5,064 nt of DNA, taken from Calditrichia bacterium. Its GTDB lineage: Bacteria; Calditrichota; Calditrichia; RBG-13-44-9. Below, piece after piece: positions 1 to 5,064 of this stretch (the stretch's first letter is position 1; every line of letters begins with the position of its first letter). Below the pieces are notes generated by a model. The model searched no databases. It was not told the origin of the DNA and saw only the letters and a program-made list of their open reading frames with translations. Location of the stretch: positions 1 to 5,064 of the forward strand of contig JALXCH010000379.1 of the NCBI GenBank assembly GCA_026991005.1, read 5' to 3'. The translations under genes were made by a program, and so were the position numbers.

Positions 1-2450
1 TCAGCCACTTTTTGGCCGGAAGGATTCCACACACTGAGGTGTACCCATTCTTCTTTCGGTACCCGAAAGCGAATTTGCACTGTGCTGTTAAAGGGATTGG
101 GGTAAGGATTTTCCAGATAAAAATCGGTGATGATATTGCGTGTGGATACATTTGTCTCTCGCAACAGATATTCTTCTCCACTCAGGGTCACTTCCGTTAA
201 TCGATAGGTGCAAAGGGTATCGGCGGGAGGGATAAAATCCGTCCAGGTGTATTCTCCACCGCTGGTACTGTTCCCTCTGGCAGGGACTTGTGCTAACTTG
301 CGGAAATCTTCGCCCGGAATTTTGCGGTAAATGGTAAAGTAAGCGGTATTCACTTCGCTGGCGGTAGCCCACTGCAACTGGACTTTCCCCTGCTGCCAGG
401 TTGCCTGGAAAAAGAGTAAATGCACGGGAAGTGATTGGTCGTCCTGAGCGTCGGAAAGTACCCAATCCGAGAAACTGCTAATTCCGTTAGCGCGCACCCA
501 GTTTTCCGTCACATCGCGGGAGGAGAAATAGGGTCCGTCCCAGCCGCTGCCGGTATAACGCCACAGCCGGAGGGCGCTTTCGGTTTCCCCGTTCAGATCC
601 GCATCATCGTAATACAGGATGATATCCACCGTTCCGCTCCCGGTGGGAGTAATGGTGTAATATCCCTGAACCGAGCCAGGAGCCTGGGGATGTAAACCGG
701 AATGTTTTTCCACCCGGATGGAAGAAAAATTATCGCTGGTTATCTGAAGTTTTACGCGGGTGCCTCCAAAAGTGTACTCACCCGTACCATCGATGGAGCG
801 GGTAACCACACTGCCGGTATATTCCCGGGCGCCCATGTCGATGCGCCAGCCACCGCCGGAGGGTACGCTGCTGGCGGGATTCCCCCGATCGATGCAGGGA
901 CTGGCAGCCTGTAAATCCAGATTCCGGGAAGTTAGATCCACAAATAAAGGATCGGCAGAAATGGCACCGGTGCCTTTACCGCTGGTAGCCTGCCAGGCGG
1001 ACAGAGAAGTATAGGAAGAACCGTTCCACTGAAATTCAATACCGTCGTCATCATACCAATCGTTATATTGAAATGTGTTGTTGGTGGGATGATTTGCTCC
1101 ATTGTTGGCTTCAGTGGTGATTACTGTATTACATTCCGTGAAAATGTTGTTTTCGTAGGTGTTGTCGTGAACCCGATCCGAAGCATCCTGCCACAAATAA
1201 AGCCCGTTTTGCCCTCGGACAAAGGTGTTGGAAACGATCTGATTGTTTCGACAATGATTAACCACACCGTTTTGTTCGCTGCTCTCCTGACTGTACATGG
1301 AAAGCAAATAATCCACCCAGCCTCCACCATCTACGATGTTAAAGCGAAAGATGTTATTGTAGCAATCCACTGTTTCCACCCCAATATCCACACATTCGTA
1401 ATAGTGACCAATGTCGTTGTAAGGATAGTCTGCGAATTGATCATAGGGATTGGTACTGTAATAAATAGTATTGTACTCCGCGGTAATATCGTGAGCAGAA
1501 TCCAGGTAGAAATTGGTAATAGCGTTGTTGTAGCAGGTGTTGTGAGACACAGTGCCGGGTCCCGCACCGTATTGTACATCCAGACCTTCTCCAAAATTAT
1601 CGTGAACCGTATTATATTGCACGTCAATGTCAGCCCCGTAAACAGCCAGGGGTTCGGCTCCTTCCCATCCTAAGGAATTAAAATCCACGTAAGCACGAGT
1701 GTAAGCGCTCCAGGCTACTTCGTTGTTTCGGATAGTCACATTGTCTGCCGAGGTGTAAGCCAGGATTCCCTCCCGAAAGGCATAGTACACCTGACAATTG
1801 CGGATGGTATGATAGGGCTTATCAATTTGCAATCCAACTCCATTGGAATATTTAATGGTAATACCATCTATGGTGACGTGGGTTCGGGTATCCGAATTAA
1901 GCAAGGCATCCCACATGTCCAGGGGATAATGCCCCACATGAATGGTATGGTCGGAATTGGGATTTCCCCCATCGCTGGTTTTTAGCCACAGTTTTTGGTT
2001 ACTCTGGTCGTAGTACCAGGAACCTGCAGTCAAATCATTTTCACTACTTTTGAGAACCAAAACCCGTGAATCTTCAACAACTATGCGTACTTCCCAGTTC
2101 ACTCCGCTAACGCTCCAGCGTCCATCGCTTTCGGAAGTCCAGTTGAGAATCTCATCCCCAGTTATTACCGGCGATGCACCGGGATAATTCCGGATGGTTA
2201 ACGAGGCCGAACCATTGTCAGGAATATACAAGGGATCATTCACGGGGAAAGTCCCATCCATTAAGTAAAGGGTTTCCACATCGGAGGTTAAATGAGAAAG
2301 GGCATAAGAAAGCGTTTTCCAGGGATGATCGGGAGTGGTACCATCGTTGTTGTCGTCTCCCGTAGGCGAAACATATCGTGCGCCCTGAGCAAAAATAAAC
2401 TGGAGAATAACTAAAACAACCCCTATGGCAAATATGAGATACCTCATCAT
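1..2450 (-). CDS. Secreted right-handed beta-helix protein with type IX secretion tail (3' end missing)
   Basis: An uninterrupted minus-strand frame encodes 816 complete residues and runs off the left edge. Residues 1-21 form a signal peptide: one Arg, a hydrophobic core, then FIFA before Gln22. Residues 26-51 (YVSPTGDDNNDGTTP, then WKTLSYAL) match the DUF1565-type opening of surface beta-helix proteins. From about 186 to 530 there are repeated coils with Asn turns (IRNNEV, VQYNTV, VSHNTC, CYNNIF, VSNTF), closed by ADPLFVD (499-505), ASPCIDRG and DMGAREY (538-544), as in choice-of-anchor Q proteins. A beta-sandwich ending SFSDWVLS (659-666) and a fibronectin-like segment (LPVHLLFFQATW through IYRK, 674-710) follow. 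The tail begins ENPYPNPFN (780-788), the FlgD-like sorting domain of type IX cargo. By family length, some 40-50 residues are missing. The protein is probably exported to the surface or medium. Beta-helices include polysaccharide lyases and glycosidases, but no catalytic signature is recognised, so substrate is unknown. A second ATG at 2447 is an alternative start. Confidence 0.93.
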   Translation of the reverse strand, partial: MMRYLIFAIGVVLVILQFIFAQGARYVSPTGDDNNDGTTPDHPWKTLSYALSHLTSDVETLYLMDGTFPVNDPLYIPDNGSASLTIRNYPGASPVITGDEILNWTSESDGRWSVSGVNWEVRIVVEDSRVLVLKSSENDLTAGSWYYDQSNQKLWLKTSDGGNPNSDHTIHVGHYPLDMWDALLNSDTRTHVTIDGITIKYSNGVGLQIDKPYHTIRNCQVYYAFREGILAYTSADNVTIRNNEVAWSAYTRAYVDFNSLGWEGAEPLAVYGADIDVQYNTVHDNFGEGLDVQYGAGPGTVSHNTCYNNAITNFYLDSAHDITAEYNTIYYSTNPYDQFADYPYNDIGHYYECVDIGVETVDCYNNIFRFNIVDGGGWVDYLLSMYSQESSEQNGVVNHCRNNQIVSNTFVRGQNGLYLWQDASDRVHDNTYENNIFTECNTVITTEANNGANHPTNNTFQYNDWYDDDGIEFQWNGSSYTSLSAWQATSGKGTGAISADPLFVDLTSRNLDLQAASPCIDRGNPASSVPSGGGWRIDMGAREYTGSVVTRSIDGTGEYTFGGTRVKLQITSDNFSSIRVEKHSGLHPQAPGSVQGYYTITPTGSGTVDIILYYDDADLNGETESALRLWRYTGSGWDGPYFSSRDVTENWVRANGISSFSDWVLSDAQDDQSLPVHLLFFQATWQQGKVQLQWATASEVNTAYFTIYRKIPGEDFRKLAQVPARGNSTSGGEYTWTDFIPPADTLCTYRLTEVTLSGEEYLLRETNVSTRNIITDFYLENPYPNPFNSTVQIRFRVPKEEWVHLSVWNPSGQKVA

Positions 2451-2454
2451 GCTA

Positions 2455-2460
2455 TCCTCT
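2455..2460 (-). promoter_or_regulatory. Ribosome binding site of the beta-helix gene
   Basis: On the minus strand AGAGGA ends 4 bases before the first ATG (2450) and 7 bases before the second ATG (2447). The spacing suits the second ATG slightly better, so translation may start at either of the two adjacent Met codons. The signal peptide is essentially the same in both cases. Confidence 0.6.
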
Positions 2461-2472
2461 TAAAAAATATCT

Positions 2473-2501
2473 GTTATGGTTCATTCATTCGAATTTGTTA
2501 A
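2473..2501 (-). promoter_or_regulatory. Candidate sigma70-like promoter of the beta-helix gene
   Basis: Reading the minus strand, TTAACA (2501-2496) is followed after exactly 17 bases by CATAAC (2478-2473). These match TTGACA at 5 of 6 positions and TATAAT at 4 of 6. Transcription would begin near 2466, giving a leader of about 16 bases that includes the AGAGGA ribosome site. The -10 match is mediocre and the region is AT-rich, so this is only a candidate. Confidence 0.35.
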
Positions 2502-2512
2502 AAAAATTAACA
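2496..2512. repeat. 17-bp inverted repeat overlapping the -35 of the beta-helix promoter
   Basis: TGTTAA (2496-2501) and TTAACA (2507-2512) form a perfect 6-bp inverted repeat around five A residues. The left arm is the same six bases proposed as the -35 element of the minus-strand gene, so the repeat is placed like a repressor operator. A 6-bp AT-rich palindrome is expected by chance in a region of this size, so the location is the only argument. Confidence 0.3.
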
Positions 2513-2601
2513 TGTAAAATGGTACGAAACAACTCAAGTTTAAAGATAGGTTCATCCGGATTCCTGAACATTGTTCTGGAGCAAATCATGATGATTTTTT
2601 T

Positions 2602-2628
2602 AACCACAGAAGTTTTGAGAACCACAGA
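2602..2628. repeat. Two direct copies of AACCACAGA
   Basis: AACCACAGA occurs at 2602-2610 and again at 2620-2628, 18 bases apart, with GGACAC immediately after the second copy. The word resembles the ACCACAGAG-type degenerate repeats seen in intergenic DNA of many environmental bacteria (general recollection, not checked here). It is the first of three repeat types stacked between the two divergent genes. Confidence 0.55.
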
Positions 2629-2658
2629 GGACACTGAATGGAAAGAATTGATATTTAA

Positions 2659-2688
2659 CCACGAATGACCCGAATAATCACGAATGAA
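2659..2688. repeat. Three tandem 10-bp units of CCACGAATGA type
   Basis: Three adjacent 10-base units lie at 2659-2668, 2669-2678 and 2679-2688. The first is CCACGAATGA and the third CACGAATGAA; the middle one is more diverged (CCCGAATAAT). All three share CGAAT in the same register. The preceding AA makes the word AACCACGAATGA, which echoes the AACCACAGA words just upstream, so the two may be variants of one repeat family. No coding function is apparent. Confidence 0.6.
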
Positions 2689-2689
2689 C

Positions 2690-2713
2690 AATAATAATTT
2701 ATAATTTATTATT
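2690..2713. repeat. AT-only inverted repeat between two repeat arrays
   Basis: AATAATAA (2690-2697) and TTATTATT (2706-2713) are perfect 8-bp complements around an 8-base loop. The element contains no G or C and fills the gap between the 10-bp array, which ends at 2688, and the heptad array, which begins at 2714. A pure A/T stem is weak as an RNA hairpin. It might be a DNA bending or melting site, or simply composition bias. Confidence 0.4.
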
Positions 2714-2824
2714 TTGTGAGTTGTCTTTTGGAATTTGTTCCTTGGAGTTTGAGACTTGGATTTTGGAATTAATTTTTGGGATTTGGAATTTGCTTATTGG
2801 AATTTGATGTTTTGATATTGCTTT
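2714..2824. repeat. Degenerate heptanucleotide (7-bp) array, TTGGAAT type
   Basis: Read from 2714, the sequence falls into 16 consecutive units, all 7 bases except one of 6 (2770-2775). Fourteen of the 16 begin with TTG. The commonest unit is TTGGAAT, at 2728, 2763, 2783 and 2797, with variants TTGGAGT (2742), TTGGATT (2756) and TTGGGAT (2776). The longer word TTGGAATTTG occurs exactly at 2728, 2783 and 2797. Only the 6-base unit breaks the phase. The period of 7 argues against coding origin, since it does not keep a reading frame. It recalls the heptamer STRR repeats of cyanobacteria, although the sequence differs. Confidence 0.75.
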
Positions 2825-2849
2825 TTCACATAAACTGAGCCTATTTTTG
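2818..2849 (+). promoter_or_regulatory. Candidate Bacteroidetes-type promoter of the ammonia-lyase gene
   Basis: TATTTTTG (2842-2849) fits the TAnnTTTG -7 consensus of Bacteroidetes primary-sigma promoters exactly, and a TTG (2818-2820) sits 21 bases upstream where the -33 element belongs. A sigma70 reading is also possible, with TTGCTT, an 18-base spacer and TATTTT. Initiation would fall near 2856, just before the ribosome site. The -33 TTG belongs to the last heptad of the repeat array, so this match is cheap. Confidence 0.4.
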
Positions 2850-2860
2850 AAAACAGAAAA

Positions 2861-2866
2861 AGGGAG
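2861..2866 (+). promoter_or_regulatory. Ribosome binding site supporting the GTG start of the lyase
   Basis: AGGGAG lies 9 bases before the GTG at 2876. In this frame the nearest upstream stop is TAA at 2831-2833, and no ATG, GTG or TTG occurs between it and 2876. The next in-frame ATG is codon 90, far inside the conserved domain, so GTG is the only reasonable start. Confidence 0.7.
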
Positions 2867-2875
2867 AAACCAAGA

Positions 2876-4519
2876 GTGGAATTACCATCGAATAAGCAAA
2901 CACTTACGCTAACGGGCGAGGATTTAACCATCGAATTGCTGGTGGCAGTCGCCCGGGGAAGTTCATTCCAATTTCAGATTGATCCGAATCAAATAAAACG
3001 CATAGCAAAGAGCCGGGAATGGGTCGAGAAAATTCAGGATACCGGTGAACCCATTGTTTACGGCGTGAATACCGGGTTTGGTTCCAAAGCCACGGTGTCC
3101 ATCAGCAAAGAACATTTGCAGGAACTGCAGCGGAACCTCATCATGAGCCATTCTGCCGGTACCGGGCAGCCTTTACCCATCGATGTGGTACGTGCTGCCA
3201 TGTTGTTACGCGCCAACACCCTGATTAAAGGGTACTCCGGGGTACGTCCCGTGGTTATCGAAACCTTGCTCCGGATGCTGGAAAAGGATGTGGTACCGTA
3301 CATTCCGGAGCAGGGTTCGGTAGGTGCCAGTGGAGATCTGGCGCCGCTCTCGCATCTGGCACTGGTTCTCAGTCGGGATCCGGAAAATGATGATCCGGAA
3401 ACCAGCGGATTGGCCTACTGGAAAAATGCGACCACAGGGGAGTGGGAACTACTCACCGGCAAGGAGGCCATGAAACGTGCTGGAATTCCCCGCATTGTTC
3501 TGGAGGCAAAAGAGGGGCTTGCTCTGAATAACGGGACTCAGATTTCCACAGCTCTTTTAGCGCTTGCTTATTTCGATGCGTTGCAACTGGTAAAAACGGC
3601 GGACATTGCCCTGAGCCTCACTCTGGAAAGTCTCTACGGCCTCTCCAGTGCTTTTCTGGAAGAAATCCATCGGCTTCGGCCCCATCCCGGACAATTGACC
3701 ACTGCTCGAAACATCCGAAAACTGATTGCAGGAAGCTGCCTGATTGACCGCGTTCCGGAGAAGGTACAGGATGCGTACAGCTTGCGCTGCTATCCCCAGG
3801 TGATGGCCGGGGTTCGCGATACCCTGCAGTACATCGGGCGAGTGCTGGCCATCGAAATGAACGCCACTAACGACAATCCCATTATTTTCCCTGAAAAGGC
3901 CGAGGAGAATAAAGCCATTTCGGGCGGGAATTTCCATGCCGAACCCATTGCTTTTGCAGCGGATTTTCTCTCCATTATCATCAGCGAAGTGGGAAACATC
4001 TCCGAACGTCGAATCTTCCGCCTCTCGGATCGGCACTTGAATCACGGATTGCCGTCGTTTCTGGTAGCCAACAGTGGTCTGGAGAGCGGGTTGATGATTG
4101 CCCAATACACAGCTGCCTCTCTCGCTTCAGAGAACAAGTCGCTGGCGCATCCTGCCAGTGTGGACTCCATTCCCACCTGCGAGAATCAGGAAGACCATGT
4201 GAGCATGGCTCCCATCGCGGCCCGCAAGGCGCGCCAGATTGTAGAAAATACCCGCAAGATTATCGCCATCGAACTGCTGTACGCCGCCCAGGCTATCGAT
4301 TTACGCTTCCAGCAACTCAAGGCGAAAGAAAAAATTTCCCGTCCCGAAGAATTGCTGGGAAAAGGAAGCGCCGTTGCTTACCAAATTCTGCGAAAACAGG
4401 TACCTTTTCTGGAAAAGGATCGTCCCATTTATCCCGATATCGAAGCGGTGGCGCAGTTGGTGCAGGATGTTTCCCTGCTGCGTGAGGTGGAAAAGGAAGT
4501 CGGGGAAATTGAGATTTAG
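2876..4519 (+). CDS. hutH: Histidine ammonia-lyase (HAL/PAL/TAL family, MIO enzyme)
   Basis: This complete 547-residue frame starts at GTG and ends at TAG. The family removes ammonia non-oxidatively from an aromatic amino acid; histidine gives urocanate, the first step of histidine degradation, in a cytoplasmic homotetramer. The Ala-Ser-Gly triad that cyclises into the MIO electrophile is residues 151-153, in GSVGASGDLAPLSH. Counterparts of the Pseudomonas putida HAL active site are visible: Tyr62 (YGVNTGFG), His92 (SHSAGTG), Asn219 (LNNGTQ), Gln298, Tyr301 and Arg304 (QDAYSLRC), Phe338 (NDNPIIF), Met407 (LMIAQ) and Glu439 (NQEDHVSM). His92, Met407 and Glu439 favour histidine over phenylalanine. 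The protein is longer than the usual 500-510 residues through a short N-terminal extension, about 15 extra residues near 167-195 and about 12 near 480-495. No hutU, hutI or ftcD gene is in view. A tyrosine ammonia-lyase is the main alternative; family membership is near certain. Confidence 0.9.
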   Translation: MELPSNKQTLTLTGEDLTIELLVAVARGSSFQFQIDPNQIKRIAKSREWVEKIQDTGEPIVYGVNTGFGSKATVSISKEHLQELQRNLIMSHSAGTGQPLPIDVVRAAMLLRANTLIKGYSGVRPVVIETLLRMLEKDVVPYIPEQGSVGASGDLAPLSHLALVLSRDPENDDPETSGLAYWKNATTGEWELLTGKEAMKRAGIPRIVLEAKEGLALNNGTQISTALLALAYFDALQLVKTADIALSLTLESLYGLSSAFLEEIHRLRPHPGQLTTARNIRKLIAGSCLIDRVPEKVQDAYSLRCYPQVMAGVRDTLQYIGRVLAIEMNATNDNPIIFPEKAEENKAISGGNFHAEPIAFAADFLSIIISEVGNISERRIFRLSDRHLNHGLPSFLVANSGLESGLMIAQYTAASLASENKSLAHPASVDSIPTCENQEDHVSMAPIAARKARQIVENTRKIIAIELLYAAQAIDLRFQQLKAKEKISRPEELLGKGSAVAYQILRKQVPFLEKDRPIYPDIEAVAQLVQDVSLLREVEKEVGEIEI

Positions 4520-4806
4520 AACTTCAAAGCGCCGATATTTGTTTTCATCCGAACTTCACCGATATGCCCTATTTACTTACCGTCAGCAGGTGGGAGTAAG
4601 GGACAAAAATTTTCGCCCCCGAATTCTTCCGCTTAATGAATCATTCTTTTTCTTTCATCATTCCTCACTTCCGTCTGAGCCATCACAAATACAAAAATGT
4701 ACCAATCTCACGATTTTTTTTACTCAATAAACCGCTTTTTTAATCGGATAATTTAGGAGGAGGAAGCATAAGTCGCGGTTTACAACCCTCATTTTCTTTA
4801 AAAAAA

Positions 4807-4840
4807 TGTGAGAATCGATAAATCTTTGATCACACGATTC
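4807..4840. repeat. Two interleaved inverted repeats upstream of the lipoprotein gene
   Basis: TGTGA (4807-4811) is complementary to TCACA (4830-4834), and GAATCG (4812-4817) to CGATTC (4835-4840). The arms run in order a, b, a', b' with 12 bases between b and a'. The TGTGA/TCACA pair resembles CRP half-sites, but the 18-base spacing is not the 6 bases of a CRP operator. The segment lies upstream of the proposed lipoprotein promoter, so it would act as DNA if it acts at all. Confidence 0.3.
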
Positions 4841-4864
4841 CGGTGGCTCAGGTTGGGATTTTAC

Positions 4865-4893
4865 TTGAAATAATTCCCTCACCTTCATATATT
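4865..4893 (+). promoter_or_regulatory. Candidate sigma70-like promoter of the lipoprotein gene
   Basis: TTGAAA (4865-4870) and TATATT (4888-4893) are separated by exactly 17 bases, and each hexamer matches its sigma70 consensus at 4 or 5 of 6 positions. Transcription would start near 4900, leaving a leader of about 19 bases with a weak GGGA (4911-4914) ribosome site. A separate promoter here would make the lipoprotein gene transcriptionally independent of the lyase. Confidence 0.5.
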
Positions 4894-4918
4894 TAAATCT
4901 AATCAAAGTCGGGAAATT

Positions 4919-5064
4919 ATGAAAAGTCGCTATCTTATTTTCGCACTTGCGTTTTATTTCCTCTTCATTGGTTGTACCCATCTATTCAAAAGAAAACCCC
5001 CGGAACTCAGCGAAGAAGAAAAAGCAATCCTTGCCGAAAATTACGTTAGCGATGGAATAGATTT
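4919..5064 (+). CDS. Putative lipoprotein, N-terminal fragment (3' end missing)
   Basis: An ATG at 4919 opens a frame of 48 complete codons that reaches the right edge without a stop. The N-terminus is a classic lipoprotein signal: basic residues (Lys2, Arg4), a hydrophobic core and a lipobox FIGC with Cys19 as the lipidation site. Thr, not Asp, follows the Cys, which by the Escherichia coli +2 rule would predict the outer membrane; that rule may not hold in this lineage. The visible mature part is a basic patch (KRKPP, residues 24-28), an acidic stretch (ELSEEEKAILAE) and NYVSDGIDF. The helical, charged run could be the start of a TPR-type or other helical lipoprotein, but too little is present to assign a family. 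GGGA 4 bases before the ATG is a weak ribosome site; the promoter upstream and the signal sequence support this start. Confidence 0.8.
   Translation, partial: MKSRYLIFALAFYFLFIGCTHLFKRKPPELSEEEKAILAENYVSDGID

Larger units (their letters stand above)
4520..4918. other. Intergenic region with no convincing gene
   Basis: About 400 bases separate the lyase stop from the lipoprotein start. No frame here has both a ribosome site and protein-like composition. Two T-tracts (8 T at 4714-4721 and 6 T at 4736-4741) might end the lyase transcript, but the only hairpin before the first is a 4-bp AATC/GATT stem, so no terminator is called. TAAACCGC (4728-4735) has a distant 8-bp complement at 4775-4782. 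A tract containing AGGAGG (4755-4760) has no start codon after it. The right-hand part contains the lipoprotein promoter. Confidence 0.6.

Noticed and set aside
88..465. 125-codon minus-strand open frame
   Set aside because: It is an out-of-register frame inside the long minus-strand beta-helix gene, whose own frame reads recognisable domains.
435..1014. Three overlapping plus-strand open frames of 70-86 codons
   Set aside because: They are antisense to the beta-sandwich and beta-helix coding region, with no independent support.
1068..1673. 201-codon plus-strand open frame rich in Val and Ile
   Set aside because: It lies antisense within the beta-helix coding sequence. Its hydrophobic composition reflects reverse-complemented Asn, Asp and Tyr codons, it resembles no known family, and it has no ribosome site.
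2455..2460. Homology between the two exported-protein starts (both signal peptides contain RYLIFA)
   Set aside because: Six shared hydrophobic residues in signal sequences, with different codons and otherwise unrelated proteins, are most simply explained by chance convergence.
2485..2691. 68-codon minus-strand open frame in the divergent intergenic region
   Set aside because: It passes through the AACCACAGA and CACGAATGA repeats, lacks a ribosome site and has no family resemblance. Repeat-derived frames of this kind are usually spurious.
3557..4105. 182-codon minus-strand open frame
   Set aside because: It is antisense to the most conserved core of the ammonia-lyase, which is certain coding on the plus strand.
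4704..4721. Possible intrinsic terminator of the lyase gene (AATC/GATT stem followed by eight T)
   Set aside because: The stem has only four base pairs, with a single G-C pair, which is too weak to call despite the good T-tract.
4374..4730. 118-codon plus-strand open frame overlapping the end of the lyase
   Set aside because: Most of its first half is the +2/+3 shadow of the lyase C-terminus, and the rest runs through the T-rich intergenic region.
4807..4834. CRP-like operator TGTGA...TCACA
   Set aside because: The half-sites are 18 bases apart; CRP/FNR-family dimers need about 6 (CRP) or 4 (FNR).
4724..4981. 85-codon minus-strand open frame
   Set aside because: It runs antisense across the candidate promoter and signal peptide of the lipoprotein gene, and has no ribosome site or recognisable domain.
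1..5064. tRNA, rRNA, CRISPR array, insertion sequence or phage genes
   Set aside because: No cloverleaf, rRNA-like segment, regularly spaced identical repeats, transposase motif or terminal inverted repeats with target duplication were seen on either strand.

Overview
The window looks like chromosomal DNA from a Gram-negative bacterium of the Fibrobacteres-Chlorobi-Bacteroidetes (FCB) superphylum or a related uncultured lineage such as Calditrichota, KSB1 or Ignavibacteria. Two things point there. The minus-strand protein ends in a 'YPNPFN' C-terminal tail, the sorting signal of type IX secretion cargo in those groups. A Bacteroidetes-style TAnnTTTG promoter element also lies in front of the lyase gene. 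The phylum is inferred, because no rRNA or other marker gene is present.

Layout. (1) Positions 1-2450, minus strand: a long reading frame that is open at the left edge. It encodes a secreted right-handed beta-helix protein with a signal peptide, a DUF1565-like N-terminus, a beta-helix, a beta-sandwich, a fibronectin-like segment and the start of a type IX sorting tail. (2) Positions 2451-2875: an AT-rich divergent intergenic region of about 425 bases. It holds candidate promoters for both flanking genes and, between them, three different short-period repeat blocks: AACCACAGA words, a 10-bp CACGAATGA array and a 7-bp TTG array about 111 bases long. (3) Positions 2876-4519, plus strand: a complete, intact histidine/aromatic amino acid ammonia-lyase, most likely HutH, starting at GTG. 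(4) Positions 4520-4918: about 400 bases without a convincing gene. They contain T-tracts, an orphan Shine-Dalgarno-like tract, permuted inverted repeats and a good sigma70-like promoter. (5) Positions 4919-5064, plus strand: the start of a lipoprotein gene cut off by the right edge.

The three genes do not form an obvious operon or pathway. The lyase would turn histidine into urocanate in the cytoplasm. The beta-helix protein would be exported through the outer membrane, and the lipoprotein would be membrane anchored. No other hut gene is in view. The most unusual part is the layered repeat block at 2602-2824, whose last unit may supply the upstream promoter element of the lyase gene. I found no convincing new multi-gene system, RNA gene, CRISPR array or insertion sequence.
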